Positions 48,591-57,653 of a stretch of 64,000 nucleotides of DNA are shown in pieces. A program made the translations under genes and the position numbers. The number at the start of each line of letters is the position of its first letter. The first letter of the stretch is position 1. Where the stretch lies: positions 4,881,779 to 4,945,778 of the forward strand of contig NZ_LT707006.1 of NCBI RefSeq assembly GCF_900155865.1, in the 5' to 3' direction. Under the pieces are notes generated by a model. That model searched no databases. It was not told the origin of the DNA and saw only the letters and a list, made by a program, of their open reading frames with translations. This stretch comes from Bacteroides bouchesdurhonensis. Its GTDB lineage: Bacteria > Bacteroidota > Bacteroidia > Bacteroidales > Bacteroidaceae.

Positions 48591-48795
48591 CAAACAAAGT
48601 ATTCCAAGCTCTGAAACAAAGTGTTCTCCTATTTGAAACAAAGTGTTCCATAGCTTGAAACAAGATGTTTCATATAGGGGAACAAAGTGTTTCATATAGG
48701 GAAACAATGTGTTTCATACGATTGAAACACTTTGTTCAAGCAGCTGGAACAGCATTTATATCCGGTTCTTGATTTGAAACAAAGTGTTCATAAAA
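48591..48795. repeat. Degenerate tandem array of about 22-bp GAAACAAAGTGTT units
   Basis: About nine units begin near 48591, 48612, 48634, 48656, 48679, 48701, 48724, 48745 and 48776. Each has a core close to GAAACAAAGTGTTTC followed by 7-9 variable bases such as CATATAGG. The core is nearly palindromic (GAAACA...TGTTTC), and the unit near 48724 is in the inverted form. Spacing is 22-23 bp except for the last step. Confidence 0.75.
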
Positions 48796-48803
48796 CAAAC
48801 TAA

Positions 48804-48832
48804 TGTGTGCAAGATGTTTCATCTTGCACACA
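48804..48832. repeat. Perfect hairpin TGTGTGCAAGAT / ATCTTGCACACA
   Basis: 12-bp stem, 5-base loop GTTTC. A third, partial copy (ATCTTGCACACC) follows at about 48845. No T-run. Confidence 0.55.
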
Positions 48833-49036
48833 TCTGCAACATATATCTTGCACACCACTTTCTTTCTGTTAATCAGCCAATTGGAGGCTTTGGAGTGCAA
48901 GGTGTAAGATAATTGCCATTAATAAACTCTATTGTAGAGTATAGCCATAGCTAACAAACGATATTTTTCTTAACTTCTGTTTCCCTTACCTTCTTATCGA
49001 AAGCCCATTCATAGAGACTAAAGTAGTATTCTTTTC

Positions 49037-49062
49037 TGCCAGAAAAGTAACATTTCATGCCA
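49037..49062 (+). promoter_or_regulatory. Candidate HTCS operator (copy B)
   Basis: TGCCA (49037-49041), GAAAAGTAAC, six bases, TGCCA (49058-49062), 96 bases before the GH38 start and 52 before the -7 box. Confidence 0.7.
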
Positions 49063-49109
49063 CTTTTGTAAAAAGCTACGATTCAGGCTATTATACCAAT
49101 TAATTCTGT

Positions 49110-49117
49110 TACCTTTG
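49110..49117 (+). promoter_or_regulatory. -7 box of the GH38 gene
   Basis: TACCTTTG, a perfect TAnnTTTG, 41 bases before the GH38 start. There is no TTTG at the -33 position, consistent with a promoter that needs an activator. Confidence 0.5.
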
Positions 49118-49158
49118 TTGCTATTATTAACATTCAAACATAATAATACCACTAAAAC

Positions 49159-52100
49159 ATGATGAATAAAAAAGTAGCTTTTCTGGCTCTTGCTATGGCT
49201 ATTAGCGGAGGCAGTTTTGCGCAAAACAGTGCAAAGAGCGAAAAAGCAAAAGCTTACCTTGTTGCTGACGCTCATCTGGATACTCAATGGAACTGGGATA
49301 TTCAGACTACAATCAACGAGTATGTATGGAACACTATCAGCCGGAACCTATTTCTGCTGAAAAAGTATCCGGATTACATATTCAATTTTGAAGGAGGTGT
49401 GAAATACGCCTGGATGAAAGAATATTATCCGGAGCAATATGAAGAGATGAAGAAATTCATCAATGAAGGACGTTGGCATATTGCCGGTAGTAGCTGGGAA
49501 GCCAGTGACGCACTAGTTCCTTCCGTTGAATCGGCTATCCGCAACATTATGCTCGGACAGACATACTACCGTCAAGAATTCGGTAAAGAAGGGACAGACA
49601 TCTTCCTGCCGGACTGCTTTGGTTTTGGATGGACACTTCCTACCATTGCTTCACATTGCGGATTAATCGGTTTTTCTTCTCAAAAATTGGATTGGCGTAA
49701 TCATCCTTTCTATGGAAAAAGCAAACACCCTTTCACCATTGGACTTTGGAAAGGAATAGATGGAAACCAAGTGATGTTGGCACACGGTTACGATTACAAT
49801 CACCGTTGGAAAGACGAAGATCTCTCTGAAAGTAAAGAGTTGAAAAATCTAGTAAAACGCACACCACTCAACACCGTATACCGTTATTATGGTGCGGGAG
49901 ACACAGGAGGTTCACCTACGCTGGAAAGTGTACGTGCTATGGAAAAAGGTGTTCATGGAAACGGACCGATAGAAATCATCAGTGCTACCAGCGACCAGCT
50001 CTACAAAGACTACCTGCCTTATGACAAACATTCTGAACTTCCGGTATTTGACGGAGAACTGTTGATGGACGTTCATGGTACGGGCTGTTACACTTCACAA
50101 GCTGCCATGAAACTGTACAATCGCCAAAACGAACAGTTGGGTGATGCAGCCGAAAGAGCTGCTGTTGCCGCTGAATGGCTGGGTGCAGCAGACTATCCCG
50201 GACAGGCATTATCAGAATCATGGAAACGATTCATCTTCCACCAATTCCACGATGACTTGACAGGAACCAGTATTCCCCGTGCATACGAATTCTCATGGAA
50301 CGATGAGTTGATCTCATTAAAAGAGTTTGCTGGTGCACTTACTTCTTCAGTAAATGCCATTGCCAAACAAATGGACACACGCGCAAAGGGTACAGCCGTT
50401 ATTCTTTATAATGCAAATGCTTTCCCCGTATCCGACTTGGCAGAAATCATCCTTGAAATGCCGAAAGCTCCGAAAGGTTTTACCGTCTATAATGCACAAG
50501 GCAAAAAAGTTCCTTCTCAACTGATTGGTTACCAAAACGGAAAAGCTCATCTGTTAGTAGCAGCCAATATTCCTGCCAACGGATATTCCGTATATGATGT
50601 ACGTACAGGAGGAGCTGATAAAACAATCACGCCATCTGCATCCAACACATTGGAGAATTCAGTCTATAAACTTACGTTAGACAAAAACGGAGACATTACT
50701 TCTCTGATTGATAAGCGCGCTAACAAAGAAATGGTTAAAGATGGAAAAGTAATCCGTCTGGCACTCTTCACAGAAAACAAGTCATACTCATGGCCTGCAT
50801 GGGAAGTATTGAAAGAGACGACAGATCGTGACCCGATTTCTATCACAGATGACGTAAAAGTGACATTGGTAGAGAATGGCGCGCTCCGTAAAGCTCTTTG
50901 CATAGAGAAGAAACACGGTAAATCACTATTCAAGCAATACATCCGCCTTTATGAAGGTGACCGTGCCGACCGAATCGACTTCTATAATGAGATCAACTGG
51001 AACTCACCAAACGCATTGCTCAAGGCTGAATTTCCTTTAAACATCGAGAATGAAAAAGCAACCTACGATTTAGGAATTGGTAGCATTGAACGCGGAAATA
51101 ACACTAAAATCGCTTACGAAGTATACGCTCAACAATGGGCCGACTTGACTGACAAGGACAACAGCTATGGTGTATCTGTAATGAACGACAGCAAATACGG
51201 CTGGGATAAACCGAACAATCACACCATCCGTTTGACTCTTCTTCATACTCCCGAAACAAAAGGAAATTATGCTTATCAAGACCAACAGGATTTTGGATTC
51301 CATACATTTACTTACAGCATTGTAGGTCACAACGGAGCTCTTAACAAACCGGCAACTGCTATCAAAGCTGAAATCTTGAACCAGCCGATCAAAGCATTCA
51401 ACAGTCCGAAACATGCCGGAAAATTGGGCAAAGAATTTGCTTTTGTACGTTCAGACAATGACCAGGTAGTAATCAAGGCATTGAAAAAGGCAGAAGTTTC
51501 TGATGAATATGTAGTACGCGTATACGAAACAGGTGGTAAAGAAGCTCAAAAGGCTGCTATTACCTTTGCCGGTGAAATAGAAAATGCCGTATTAGCAGAC
51601 GGAACAGAGAAAACAATTGGAACTGCCGACTTTAACAAGAATCAATTGAACGTATCTATCAAACCATACAACATTCAAACATTCAAAGTGAAACTGAAGA
51701 AGAAAGATATTGTTGTTCCGGCTATGAAATATGAATATTTACCACTAGACTATGATCGTAAATGTTTCAGTTGGAATGAATTCCGTCATGAAGGTAACTT
51801 CGAATCAGGTTACAGCTATGCAGCAGAACTCCTTCCCGACTCTATCTTGACTGCTAATGGTATTTCTTTCCGTTTAGGAGAAAAAGAAGTTGCTAACGGT
51901 GTAACTTGTAAAGGTAACGTAATCCAACTGCCCGCAGGAAATACTTATAATCGTATTTATTTCTTAGCTGCTTCTACAAGTACTGACGCTACCGCAACGT
52001 TCAACATAGGTAATGCGGCACAAGAAATAACCGTACCTTCTTATACCGGTTTCATCGGTCAATGGGGACACTTGGGACATACAGAAGGCTTCTTAAAAGA

Positions 52101-52761
52101 TGCAGAAATCGCTTATGTCGGCACACACCGTCATTCATCACAGAAAGACGAAGCATATGAATTCACTTATATGTTTAAATTCGGCATGGATATTCCTAAA
52201 GGTGCTACTACAATCACTTTGCCTGACAATCCTAATATTGTAGTATTTGCAATGACTTTGGTCAATGAAGAATATCCTTCTGTAACTCCTGCTTCCGAAT
52301 TGTTCCGTACAGCCCTGCAAGCAACCGAAACTGCTAATACATCAGCTAAGGTTAATCTGTTGAAAGAGGCTAAACTCATTAAATGCTCAGGTGAAGTTAA
52401 TAAAGAGGAACAGGCTCAATTCGCTATTGATGGGGATTTGGAAACAAAATGGTGCGACACAAGCAAAGCTCCTAACTTCATCGACTTCGATTTCGGAAAG
52501 GAACAGGAAATTCGTGGTTGGAAATTGGTGAACGCCGGAAGTGAAGGTAGTTCATTCATCACTAGTGATTGCTTCCTACAAGGTAGAAACAACCCGAATG
52601 AAGAATGGAAAACAATCGACGCATTGATTGACAATCACAAAAACACAGTGATACGCCAATTCAAGCCGGCTTCATACCGCTATGTCAGATTGTTGGTTAC
52701 ACAATCCACACAAGATAACGGACTGAACGCTGCCAGAATTTATGAATTGGAAGTTTACTAA
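49159..52761 (+). CDS. GH38 alpha-mannosidase with C-terminal F5/8 type C (CBM32-like) domain
   Basis: 1200 residues. Signal peptide ending near SFA-Q22. The GH38 catalytic domain (about 30-370) shows the zinc ligands HLD (His39, Asp41), the nucleophile Asp152 in LPDCFGFGW, and His364 in HQFHDDLTG; the middle and beta-sandwich domains follow. The last roughly 130 residues (about 1070-1200) are a discoidin/F5-8C domain with FAIDGDLETKWCD and RYVRLLVTQS. GH38 enzymes are retaining exo-mannosidases that act on alpha-1,2/3/6 linkages of N-glycans and mannans. It is single, with operator B in front and two hairpins behind. Confidence 0.94.
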   Translation: MMNKKVAFLALAMAISGGSFAQNSAKSEKAKAYLVADAHLDTQWNWDIQTTINEYVWNTISRNLFLLKKYPDYIFNFEGGVKYAWMKEYYPEQYEEMKKFINEGRWHIAGSSWEASDALVPSVESAIRNIMLGQTYYRQEFGKEGTDIFLPDCFGFGWTLPTIASHCGLIGFSSQKLDWRNHPFYGKSKHPFTIGLWKGIDGNQVMLAHGYDYNHRWKDEDLSESKELKNLVKRTPLNTVYRYYGAGDTGGSPTLESVRAMEKGVHGNGPIEIISATSDQLYKDYLPYDKHSELPVFDGELLMDVHGTGCYTSQAAMKLYNRQNEQLGDAAERAAVAAEWLGAADYPGQALSESWKRFIFHQFHDDLTGTSIPRAYEFSWNDELISLKEFAGALTSSVNAIAKQMDTRAKGTAVILYNANAFPVSDLAEIILEMPKAPKGFTVYNAQGKKVPSQLIGYQNGKAHLLVAANIPANGYSVYDVRTGGADKTITPSASNTLENSVYKLTLDKNGDITSLIDKRANKEMVKDGKVIRLALFTENKSYSWPAWEVLKETTDRDPISITDDVKVTLVENGALRKALCIEKKHGKSLFKQYIRLYEGDRADRIDFYNEINWNSPNALLKAEFPLNIENEKATYDLGIGSIERGNNTKIAYEVYAQQWADLTDKDNSYGVSVMNDSKYGWDKPNNHTIRLTLLHTPETKGNYAYQDQQDFGFHTFTYSIVGHNGALNKPATAIKAEILNQPIKAFNSPKHAGKLGKEFAFVRSDNDQVVIKALKKAEVSDEYVVRVYETGGKEAQKAAITFAGEIENAVLADGTEKTIGTADFNKNQLNVSIKPYNIQTFKVKLKKKDIVVPAMKYEYLPLDYDRKCFSWNEFRHEGNFESGYSYAAELLPDSILTANGISFRLGEKEVANGVTCKGNVIQLPAGNTYNRIYFLAASTSTDATATFNIGNAAQEITVPSYTGFIGQWGHLGHTEGFLKDAEIAYVGTHRHSSQKDEAYEFTYMFKFGMDIPKGATTITLPDNPNIVVFAMTLVNEEYPSVTPASELFRTALQATETANTSAKVNLLKEAKLIKCSGEVNKEEQAQFAIDGDLETKWCDTSKAPNFIDFDFGKEQEIRGWKLVNAGSEGSSFITSDCFLQGRNNPNEEWKTIDALIDNHKNTVIRQFKPASYRYVRLLVTQSTQDNGLNAARIYELEVY

Positions 52762-52810
52762 ATCGTAAAAAAATAGCAAATACATTTAGTAACTTTATCT
52801 TTGATGCCGA

Positions 52811-52854
52811 GGAATTAATCCGTATACGAAGGACTTTGTATACAGATTAATTCC
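52811..52854 (+). terminator. Hairpin after the GH38 gene
   Basis: GGAATTAATC-GTATAC pairs with GTATAC-GATTAATTCC, allowing one bulged base on each side. It starts 50 bases after the GH38 stop. Confidence 0.6.
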
Positions 52855-52855
52855 T

Positions 52856-52901
52856 GATATGACCCTCGCAAGTTAGACAAAAAACTTTCGGGGGTCATAT
52901 C
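52856..52901 (+). terminator. Second hairpin after the GH38 gene
   Basis: GATATGACCC (52856-52865) pairs with GGGTCATATC (52892-52901), and inner CG/AAGTT bases extend the stem. The two hairpins in a row separate the GH38 unit from the AT-rich genes downstream. Confidence 0.6.
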
Positions 52902-53004
52902 AATTAAAAAGATTAATTTCATGCAATCATCACTTTACAGATTCTGTATTTAAGATAAAAAATAGCTTTCTAGAATTTTGGTTAGCCTTATAAATATTAA
53001 AGAA

Positions 53005-54015
53005 ATGAAGATATACACATATATATTTATACTTTTATTATTTATATCATGTAGTGTCAAGAAAGATGTTCGAATGGTTGATATAAATAGTGTGCAATTA
53101 GAACATAGAACATTTGATGAATTTTGTATTGATTCATCAAAAATCCTTTATCCAACGGATATTCATAGTTTTAATAACCATATACTTTTAATAGAGCCAA
53201 TGACTAGTCCTACCATCTCTTTTTGGTCATTGGATAGTTTGAAATATGAGTTTTCATCAGGCTATAAAGGAGGAGGTCCTAATGAATTGATTAATCCCAG
53301 AGGTGATTATTTTGCATCGTCAGATTCTAGCTTTTATTTATTGGACTCTAATGTCGAGAGAGAAATAATGGTAAAAGATAGTTCTATTCTAATTTTATTA
53401 AATAAACCCATAATTATTCCCGATGCAATAAACCAACTGGTACATTTAGAGAACGGTAGTTATATAATGAGTGGCTTAACTACAGGAGAAGGAAAAGAAC
53501 ATTTATTATACAAGGATGGAGAATATACAGATTTTGGAGAGTATATAACAGACGGTTATTTGGATGGAACAGAACTAGCAATTTTTAATTATAAATTCAC
53601 AGCAGGGCTACAAGAGAAAGAAGTGATTTTAGACTTTTACCAATATCGTAATTTAATTCGACAATATAATATTTATGGGGAATTACTTCAAGAAATATGT
53701 CTGGGGGGTATTGAAGATAAAGGAAATGTATTTGATAAAATTAATGACGGTAGTATTCAACCATATAGAGGAAAGGTTTTTGCTACTAATGATAAAGTGT
53801 ATTCATTATATTATGAACATATTACAAATACTCAGTTGTATAATGAAGGAAACAAAATAATTCCGGAGTTGCAAATCTGGAGTTGGGAAGGAGATTTACT
53901 TAGAAGAATTTGTTTTAATAGACCATTCCGTAAATTTACTGTTATCAATAATAAACTGTATGCATTAAGTGTTGACGAACCATATTCTTTTTATGTCTAT
54001 GAAATCACGAAGTAG
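53005..54015 (+). CDS. 6-bladed beta-propeller lipoprotein
   Basis: 336 residues from the ATG at 53005, which begins the lipoprotein signal MKIYTYIFILLLFISC (Cys16); an upstream TTG in frame (52978) is not needed. The rest is beta-rich with repeated short strands, like the Bacteroides 6-bladed propeller lipoproteins (the FSSGYKGGGPNELINPRG segment is the family mark, GxGPxE). These proteins often neighbour small peptides and thioredoxin-like proteins, as here, but their role is unknown. Base composition is clearly more AT-rich than the mannosidase genes, suggesting separate acquisition. Confidence 0.78.
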   Translation: MKIYTYIFILLLFISCSVKKDVRMVDINSVQLEHRTFDEFCIDSSKILYPTDIHSFNNHILLIEPMTSPTISFWSLDSLKYEFSSGYKGGGPNELINPRGDYFASSDSSFYLLDSNVEREIMVKDSSILILLNKPIIIPDAINQLVHLENGSYIMSGLTTGEGKEHLLYKDGEYTDFGEYITDGYLDGTELAIFNYKFTAGLQEKEVILDFYQYRNLIRQYNIYGELLQEICLGGIEDKGNVFDKINDGSIQPYRGKVFATNDKVYSLYYEHITNTQLYNEGNKIIPELQIWSWEGDLLRRICFNRPFRKFTVINNKLYALSVDEPYSFYVYEITK

Positions 54016-54200
54016 GAAATACTTAACATACACTATAGTAGGGGTATTTATGTCCTTTGCCATATACTTTTGTTCAAAGAAATATAGAGTGGGCAAAACT
54101 GTGTTTAGTTGATACAGGTGAATGCACCACATGTTCTATGCAGGTAAGAAAAATTTTAAAAAGTACCTCGACACATTAAAAAAAACATATATTTGTTCCA
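53999..54200 (+). pseudogene. Remnant of a small membrane-anchored CxxC protein
   Basis: A 37-codon frame (53999-54112) overlaps the propeller stop and encodes a basic start, a hydrophobic helix (YTIVGVFMSFAIYFC) and KKYRVGKTVFS. The next frame continues at 54111 with DTGECTTCSMQVRKILK, and a third at about 54160 with KKYLDTLKK. Read together with two small shifts they give one plausible protein with a CxxC pair near a membrane anchor. The likely causes are loss of bases near 54110 and in the A-run at about 54158. Without a homologue the reconstruction is tentative; the 37-residue frame might be a small gene of its own. Confidence 0.4.
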
Positions 54201-54226
54201 TCTTTAGAACAAATGAAATGAATGCC

Positions 54227-56137
54227 ATGAAGAATGTATATTTTCTCCTTATTCATGCAGCAATACTATTTGGTAATCTATCTGCAAATGCCCAAAATAA
54301 AATTATCAATCAGCCATCCAGCAAATTAGCAAAAAGTGACTTGACACTTAAGACAATAATACAAACAGATACAGCTACAATTCTCTGCTTTAGAGTAGAG
54401 TGTGTATACCGTCCTTGGTCATTACACTCGACCGTACATCTAAAAGCTAAGAATAAAGATTACGCTTATCGTTACGGAAAATTGGTAACTAAAAAAGATA
54501 ATCAGTTTATCGATTCTCCTTTTACTCCGGACAGTACAAATACATCATCCCATACACAGATAGGTGACAGGCATTTTTTCGATCTAGACTCCCTGGTACT
54601 TTGTTTTGATAGAATACCTTCCGATACCCAAACCTTTGATTTTCTGGAAGGAGATAACCGCAATTCATGGAAAATATTCGGAATTAAGATGGACGGAAAG
54701 CCATATCCTTCTTCTTTACCCAAAATAAAAATGAAGGATACAGGTCTTCCTGCATACACCATTAAAACAGGTAAGGCTATATTAAAAGGAAAAATATATG
54801 ATTATGACCATGCATTTATGAAGAACCAAACCAGCTATTTTGCCAACGAATACAATTTGATAGGAAACGGATTTGACATCAACATGCAATGTGACTCGTT
54901 AGGGAATTTTTCTTATGAAACAGATCTGCTTCATCCTATCCCCCTTACTCTTTTATTACCAGGAGGAAATCTCAAAGCTATCTTAGTACCCGGTGAAGAA
55001 ATAGCATTAGACATTGATGTGGCAACTAGAACAGCAAATGCACCCTATGAATGGTCTGAGAAGAAACCCAAACTAAACAAAGCTATCCAATTCAGAGGCA
55101 AGTATGGACCAATGAATGAAGCATTAAATAACATGCCATACAATGGATATACCATTGATTTCCTTAAAGAATTAGTAACTATTTCATTTGATGAGTATGT
55201 ACAACGTATCTGGAGTGACTATCAAAAGACTATTCAAGAAATCTCGGAGAATAAAGAGTATAACACACAACAACGTGAATTTCTGAAACTCAAAGCTCAA
55301 TCTACTTATTTATATAAACGAATCAGCTATGTAGAAAATGTTAAAAACGGATTGTATTATAGTAGTATGAAAAACGATTCCTCAGCATTAAATAAATACA
55401 ACACACAGTTCACTTTAACAGATCCTCATGCGAAGGAGCTAAATCTATTTGATAATCTGAATGCTTTATATGTTGTCTATGATTACAAACCGATGAAATA
55501 CTTGAAAGCGAATGGACTGGAACAAAGCGAAATCTATCATTGGATGGCAGACCTGAAAAAAGCAAAAGAAATAGCAGGACAAATAAACATGATGAAAGTA
55601 GTGAAAGACTCCACTATATGGGATAGTATAGCCCCACAATATGTATCAACACTTCAACGACATAATGAATTAGTGATTAATAAGATTGCCGAAGCTCAAA
55701 GCCACAAACTAAAAGGAACAATAAAAAAAGTGCCTGATGTTTCCGGCAAAGAATTGATTCAAGCCATTGTCAATTCATACAAAGGAAAAGTAGTCATGAT
55801 AGACTGTTGGGCAACATGGTGCGGTCCATGCAAAACCGGTATTGCTAAAATGGAACCCGTAAAAGAAGAACTTGAAGGAAAAGACGTTGTTTTTGTATAT
55901 CTGACCAATGAAACCTCGGATGTAGAAACATGGACAAAAGAAGTAGAAAAGCTGAAAGGAGAACATTATCGTATCTCAGCTTCAAAGTGGAACCAGCTAC
56001 CGGACATCTCGGCTATCCCTCATTATATCATTTATGACCGGCAAGGTAATAAAGTCATGGAACAAGTTGGCTGGAAGAATTCATTGGTAGACGAATTTAA
56101 AGAAACCATATTAAAAGCATTGGATAAGAAAGAATAG
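54227..56137 (+). CDS. TlpA-like thioredoxin-fold protein, exported
   Basis: 636 residues from the ATG at 54227, which starts the signal peptide MKNVYFLLIHAAILFGN (cleavage near ANA-Q23); ATGs at 54122 and 54218 are in frame, but the added residues look like the end of the broken gene upstream. A long N-terminal region (about 25-480) of unknown type includes a beta domain of the DUF4369 kind (AILKGKIYDY). The thioredoxin domain (about 490-630) has the active site WATWCGPCK and the cis-Pro loop SAIPHYIIYDRQG. It should reduce or exchange disulfides in the periplasm. It sits in the AT-rich block. Confidence 0.83.
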   Translation: MKNVYFLLIHAAILFGNLSANAQNKIINQPSSKLAKSDLTLKTIIQTDTATILCFRVECVYRPWSLHSTVHLKAKNKDYAYRYGKLVTKKDNQFIDSPFTPDSTNTSSHTQIGDRHFFDLDSLVLCFDRIPSDTQTFDFLEGDNRNSWKIFGIKMDGKPYPSSLPKIKMKDTGLPAYTIKTGKAILKGKIYDYDHAFMKNQTSYFANEYNLIGNGFDINMQCDSLGNFSYETDLLHPIPLTLLLPGGNLKAILVPGEEIALDIDVATRTANAPYEWSEKKPKLNKAIQFRGKYGPMNEALNNMPYNGYTIDFLKELVTISFDEYVQRIWSDYQKTIQEISENKEYNTQQREFLKLKAQSTYLYKRISYVENVKNGLYYSSMKNDSSALNKYNTQFTLTDPHAKELNLFDNLNALYVVYDYKPMKYLKANGLEQSEIYHWMADLKKAKEIAGQINMMKVVKDSTIWDSIAPQYVSTLQRHNELVINKIAEAQSHKLKGTIKKVPDVSGKELIQAIVNSYKGKVVMIDCWATWCGPCKTGIAKMEPVKEELEGKDVVFVYLTNETSDVETWTKEVEKLKGEHYRISASKWNQLPDISAIPHYIIYDRQGNKVMEQVGWKNSLVDEFKETILKALDKKE

Positions 56138-56359
56138 CACGATCAAAAAAAGAAATCATTCGAAATTAAATACGAAACAAAAGCTCACATAAACAAACAT
56201 TTTGCATTATACACATAGCAAAATCATTCATATTACAAACTTTATACGAAAAAAGTTCATTTTTCATGCGGATAAATATGCACTAAAAGAAATAAATCAC
56301 TATTTTTATCGTAAATTTTATGCTTAGTTCTAATTTACTTTAAAAACACATATTTAGCC

Positions 56360-57475
56360 ATGGAACAAAAAAAATCGAACAGACTTCATTCGTTAGATGC
56401 ACTGAGAGGATTTGATATGTTTTTCATTATGGGAGGTGCCGGACTCCTGAGCGGTCTATCGCAGATATGGAGTAATCCTGTGACAGACTGGATCGCCATT
56501 CAAATGCAACACGCTGAATGGGATGGATTTCAACATCATGATATCATTTTCCCATTGTTTCTTTTCATTGCCGGAATCTCTTTTCCCTTCTCATTAGCTA
56601 ATAAACTGGCTAAGAACGAAACTAAATTCCAAATCCAGAAAGATATATTCCGTCGTGGAATTATCCTTTTTCTACTAGGAATACTTTATAATAACGGGCT
56701 CAACTTCGATTTCCCTCATATGAGATATATGAGCGTACTTGGACGTATCGGTCTGGCATGGATGTTCGGAGCATTGATCTACACAAACTTTAAGCAACGG
56801 GCACGCCTTATTTGGATAGCAACTATATTAGTGGGATATTATCTCTTACTTGCTTTCGTCCCAGCTCCCGATGCTCCCGCCGGAGCCAGCAATTTCAGTC
56901 CACAAGGGAACTTTGCAGGATGGATCGACCGTATACTGTTGTTCGGAACTTGGGCGGGCAAATATCAGGACCCCGAAGGAATCCTAAGCACTATTCCAGC
57001 TATTGCAACCGCTTTATTGGGAATGCAAGCAGGACGATTCATAAAATGGGAAACAGACAAAGTTACTCCTGCAAAGAAAGCTTTGTACTTGCTGTTGATC
57101 GGTATTGCATTGGTAATCGTTGGACAGTTGTGGGGCGAGTTAATGCCTATCAACAAGAAACTGTGGTCTAGTTCATTTGTATGTTTTGTAGGAGGTCTTG
57201 GGTTTATCCATATAGCCCTATTCTATTATGTGATTGATGTCTTGAACTTCAAGAAATGGTCTTTCTTCTTCACAGTTATCGGAATGAATTCCATCACAAT
57301 TTATCTGGCACAACGGATCATTGGATTTACAAAAGCTTCTGAATTTTTCAGTAAAGGATTCATTGCAATTGTTCCAGATTATCTGACCGGTTTTGTTAGC
57401 AGTATTTTCTATATCGGAGTATGTTGGTATTTTCTCTATTTCCTCTATAAGCACAAGATATTCCTAAAGGTGTAG
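56360..57475 (+). CDS. Membrane acyltransferase, HGSNAT/DUF5009-like
   Basis: 371 residues with about ten hydrophobic helices. The N-terminal RLHSLDALRGFDMFFIMGG is the signature of the YeiB/HGSNAT/DUF5009 branch; an early loop with HAEWDGFQHHDIIFPLFLF carries the His used in human heparan-alpha-glucosaminide N-acetyltransferase for acetyl transfer across the membrane. Bacterial members lie in many glycan loci and probably acetylate sugars. A 222-base gap separates it from the thioredoxin-like gene; it has no copy of the HTCS operator, so it is probably not in that regulon. A terminator follows. Confidence 0.82.
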   Translation: MEQKKSNRLHSLDALRGFDMFFIMGGAGLLSGLSQIWSNPVTDWIAIQMQHAEWDGFQHHDIIFPLFLFIAGISFPFSLANKLAKNETKFQIQKDIFRRGIILFLLGILYNNGLNFDFPHMRYMSVLGRIGLAWMFGALIYTNFKQRARLIWIATILVGYYLLLAFVPAPDAPAGASNFSPQGNFAGWIDRILLFGTWAGKYQDPEGILSTIPAIATALLGMQAGRFIKWETDKVTPAKKALYLLLIGIALVIVGQLWGELMPINKKLWSSSFVCFVGGLGFIHIALFYYVIDVLNFKKWSFFFTVIGMNSITIYLAQRIIGFTKASEFFSKGFIAIVPDYLTGFVSSIFYIGVCWYFLYFLYKHKIFLKV

Positions 57476-57552
57476 TCTATAATTAAAATATTCGTACAAC
57501 AATAGAATTAATTATAATAGTGAGGTGAGAATATTCAGCAACCCCTAAAATA

Positions 57553-57591
57553 AAAATCGCCGTTACTGCATATGGTAATAACGGCGATTTT
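57553..57591. terminator. Bidirectional intrinsic terminator
   Basis: AAAATCGCCGTTA (57553-57565) and TAACGGCGATTTT (57579-57591) form a perfect 13-bp stem with a 13-base loop and A/T tracts on both sides. It serves the acyltransferase and the convergent GH92 operon. Confidence 0.85.
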
Positions 57592-57653
57592 ATGAACTCA
57601 AGTATTTTAGAAATCCTTTGTGATTATCAATCCAACATTTGTTGAATTACCAA

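Larger units (their letters stand above)
48350..49158. other. Repeat-rich 809-bp intergenic region before the GH38 gene
   Basis: No gene. In order it holds CCTATCACC-type hairpins (about 48410-48500), a tandem array of GAAACAAAGTGTT-like units (48591-48795), a perfect hairpin (48804-48832), about 200 bases of plain AT-rich DNA, operator B (49037-49062) and a -7 box (49110-49117). Confidence 0.75.

Noticed and set aside
48591..48795. CRISPR array
   Set aside because: Units are degenerate, spacing is only 22-23 bp so spacers would be 7-9 bases, and no cas genes are in the window.
54122..54226. Upstream start of the thioredoxin-like protein
   Set aside because: The signal peptide begins at 54227; the extra residues match the third frame of the broken small gene.
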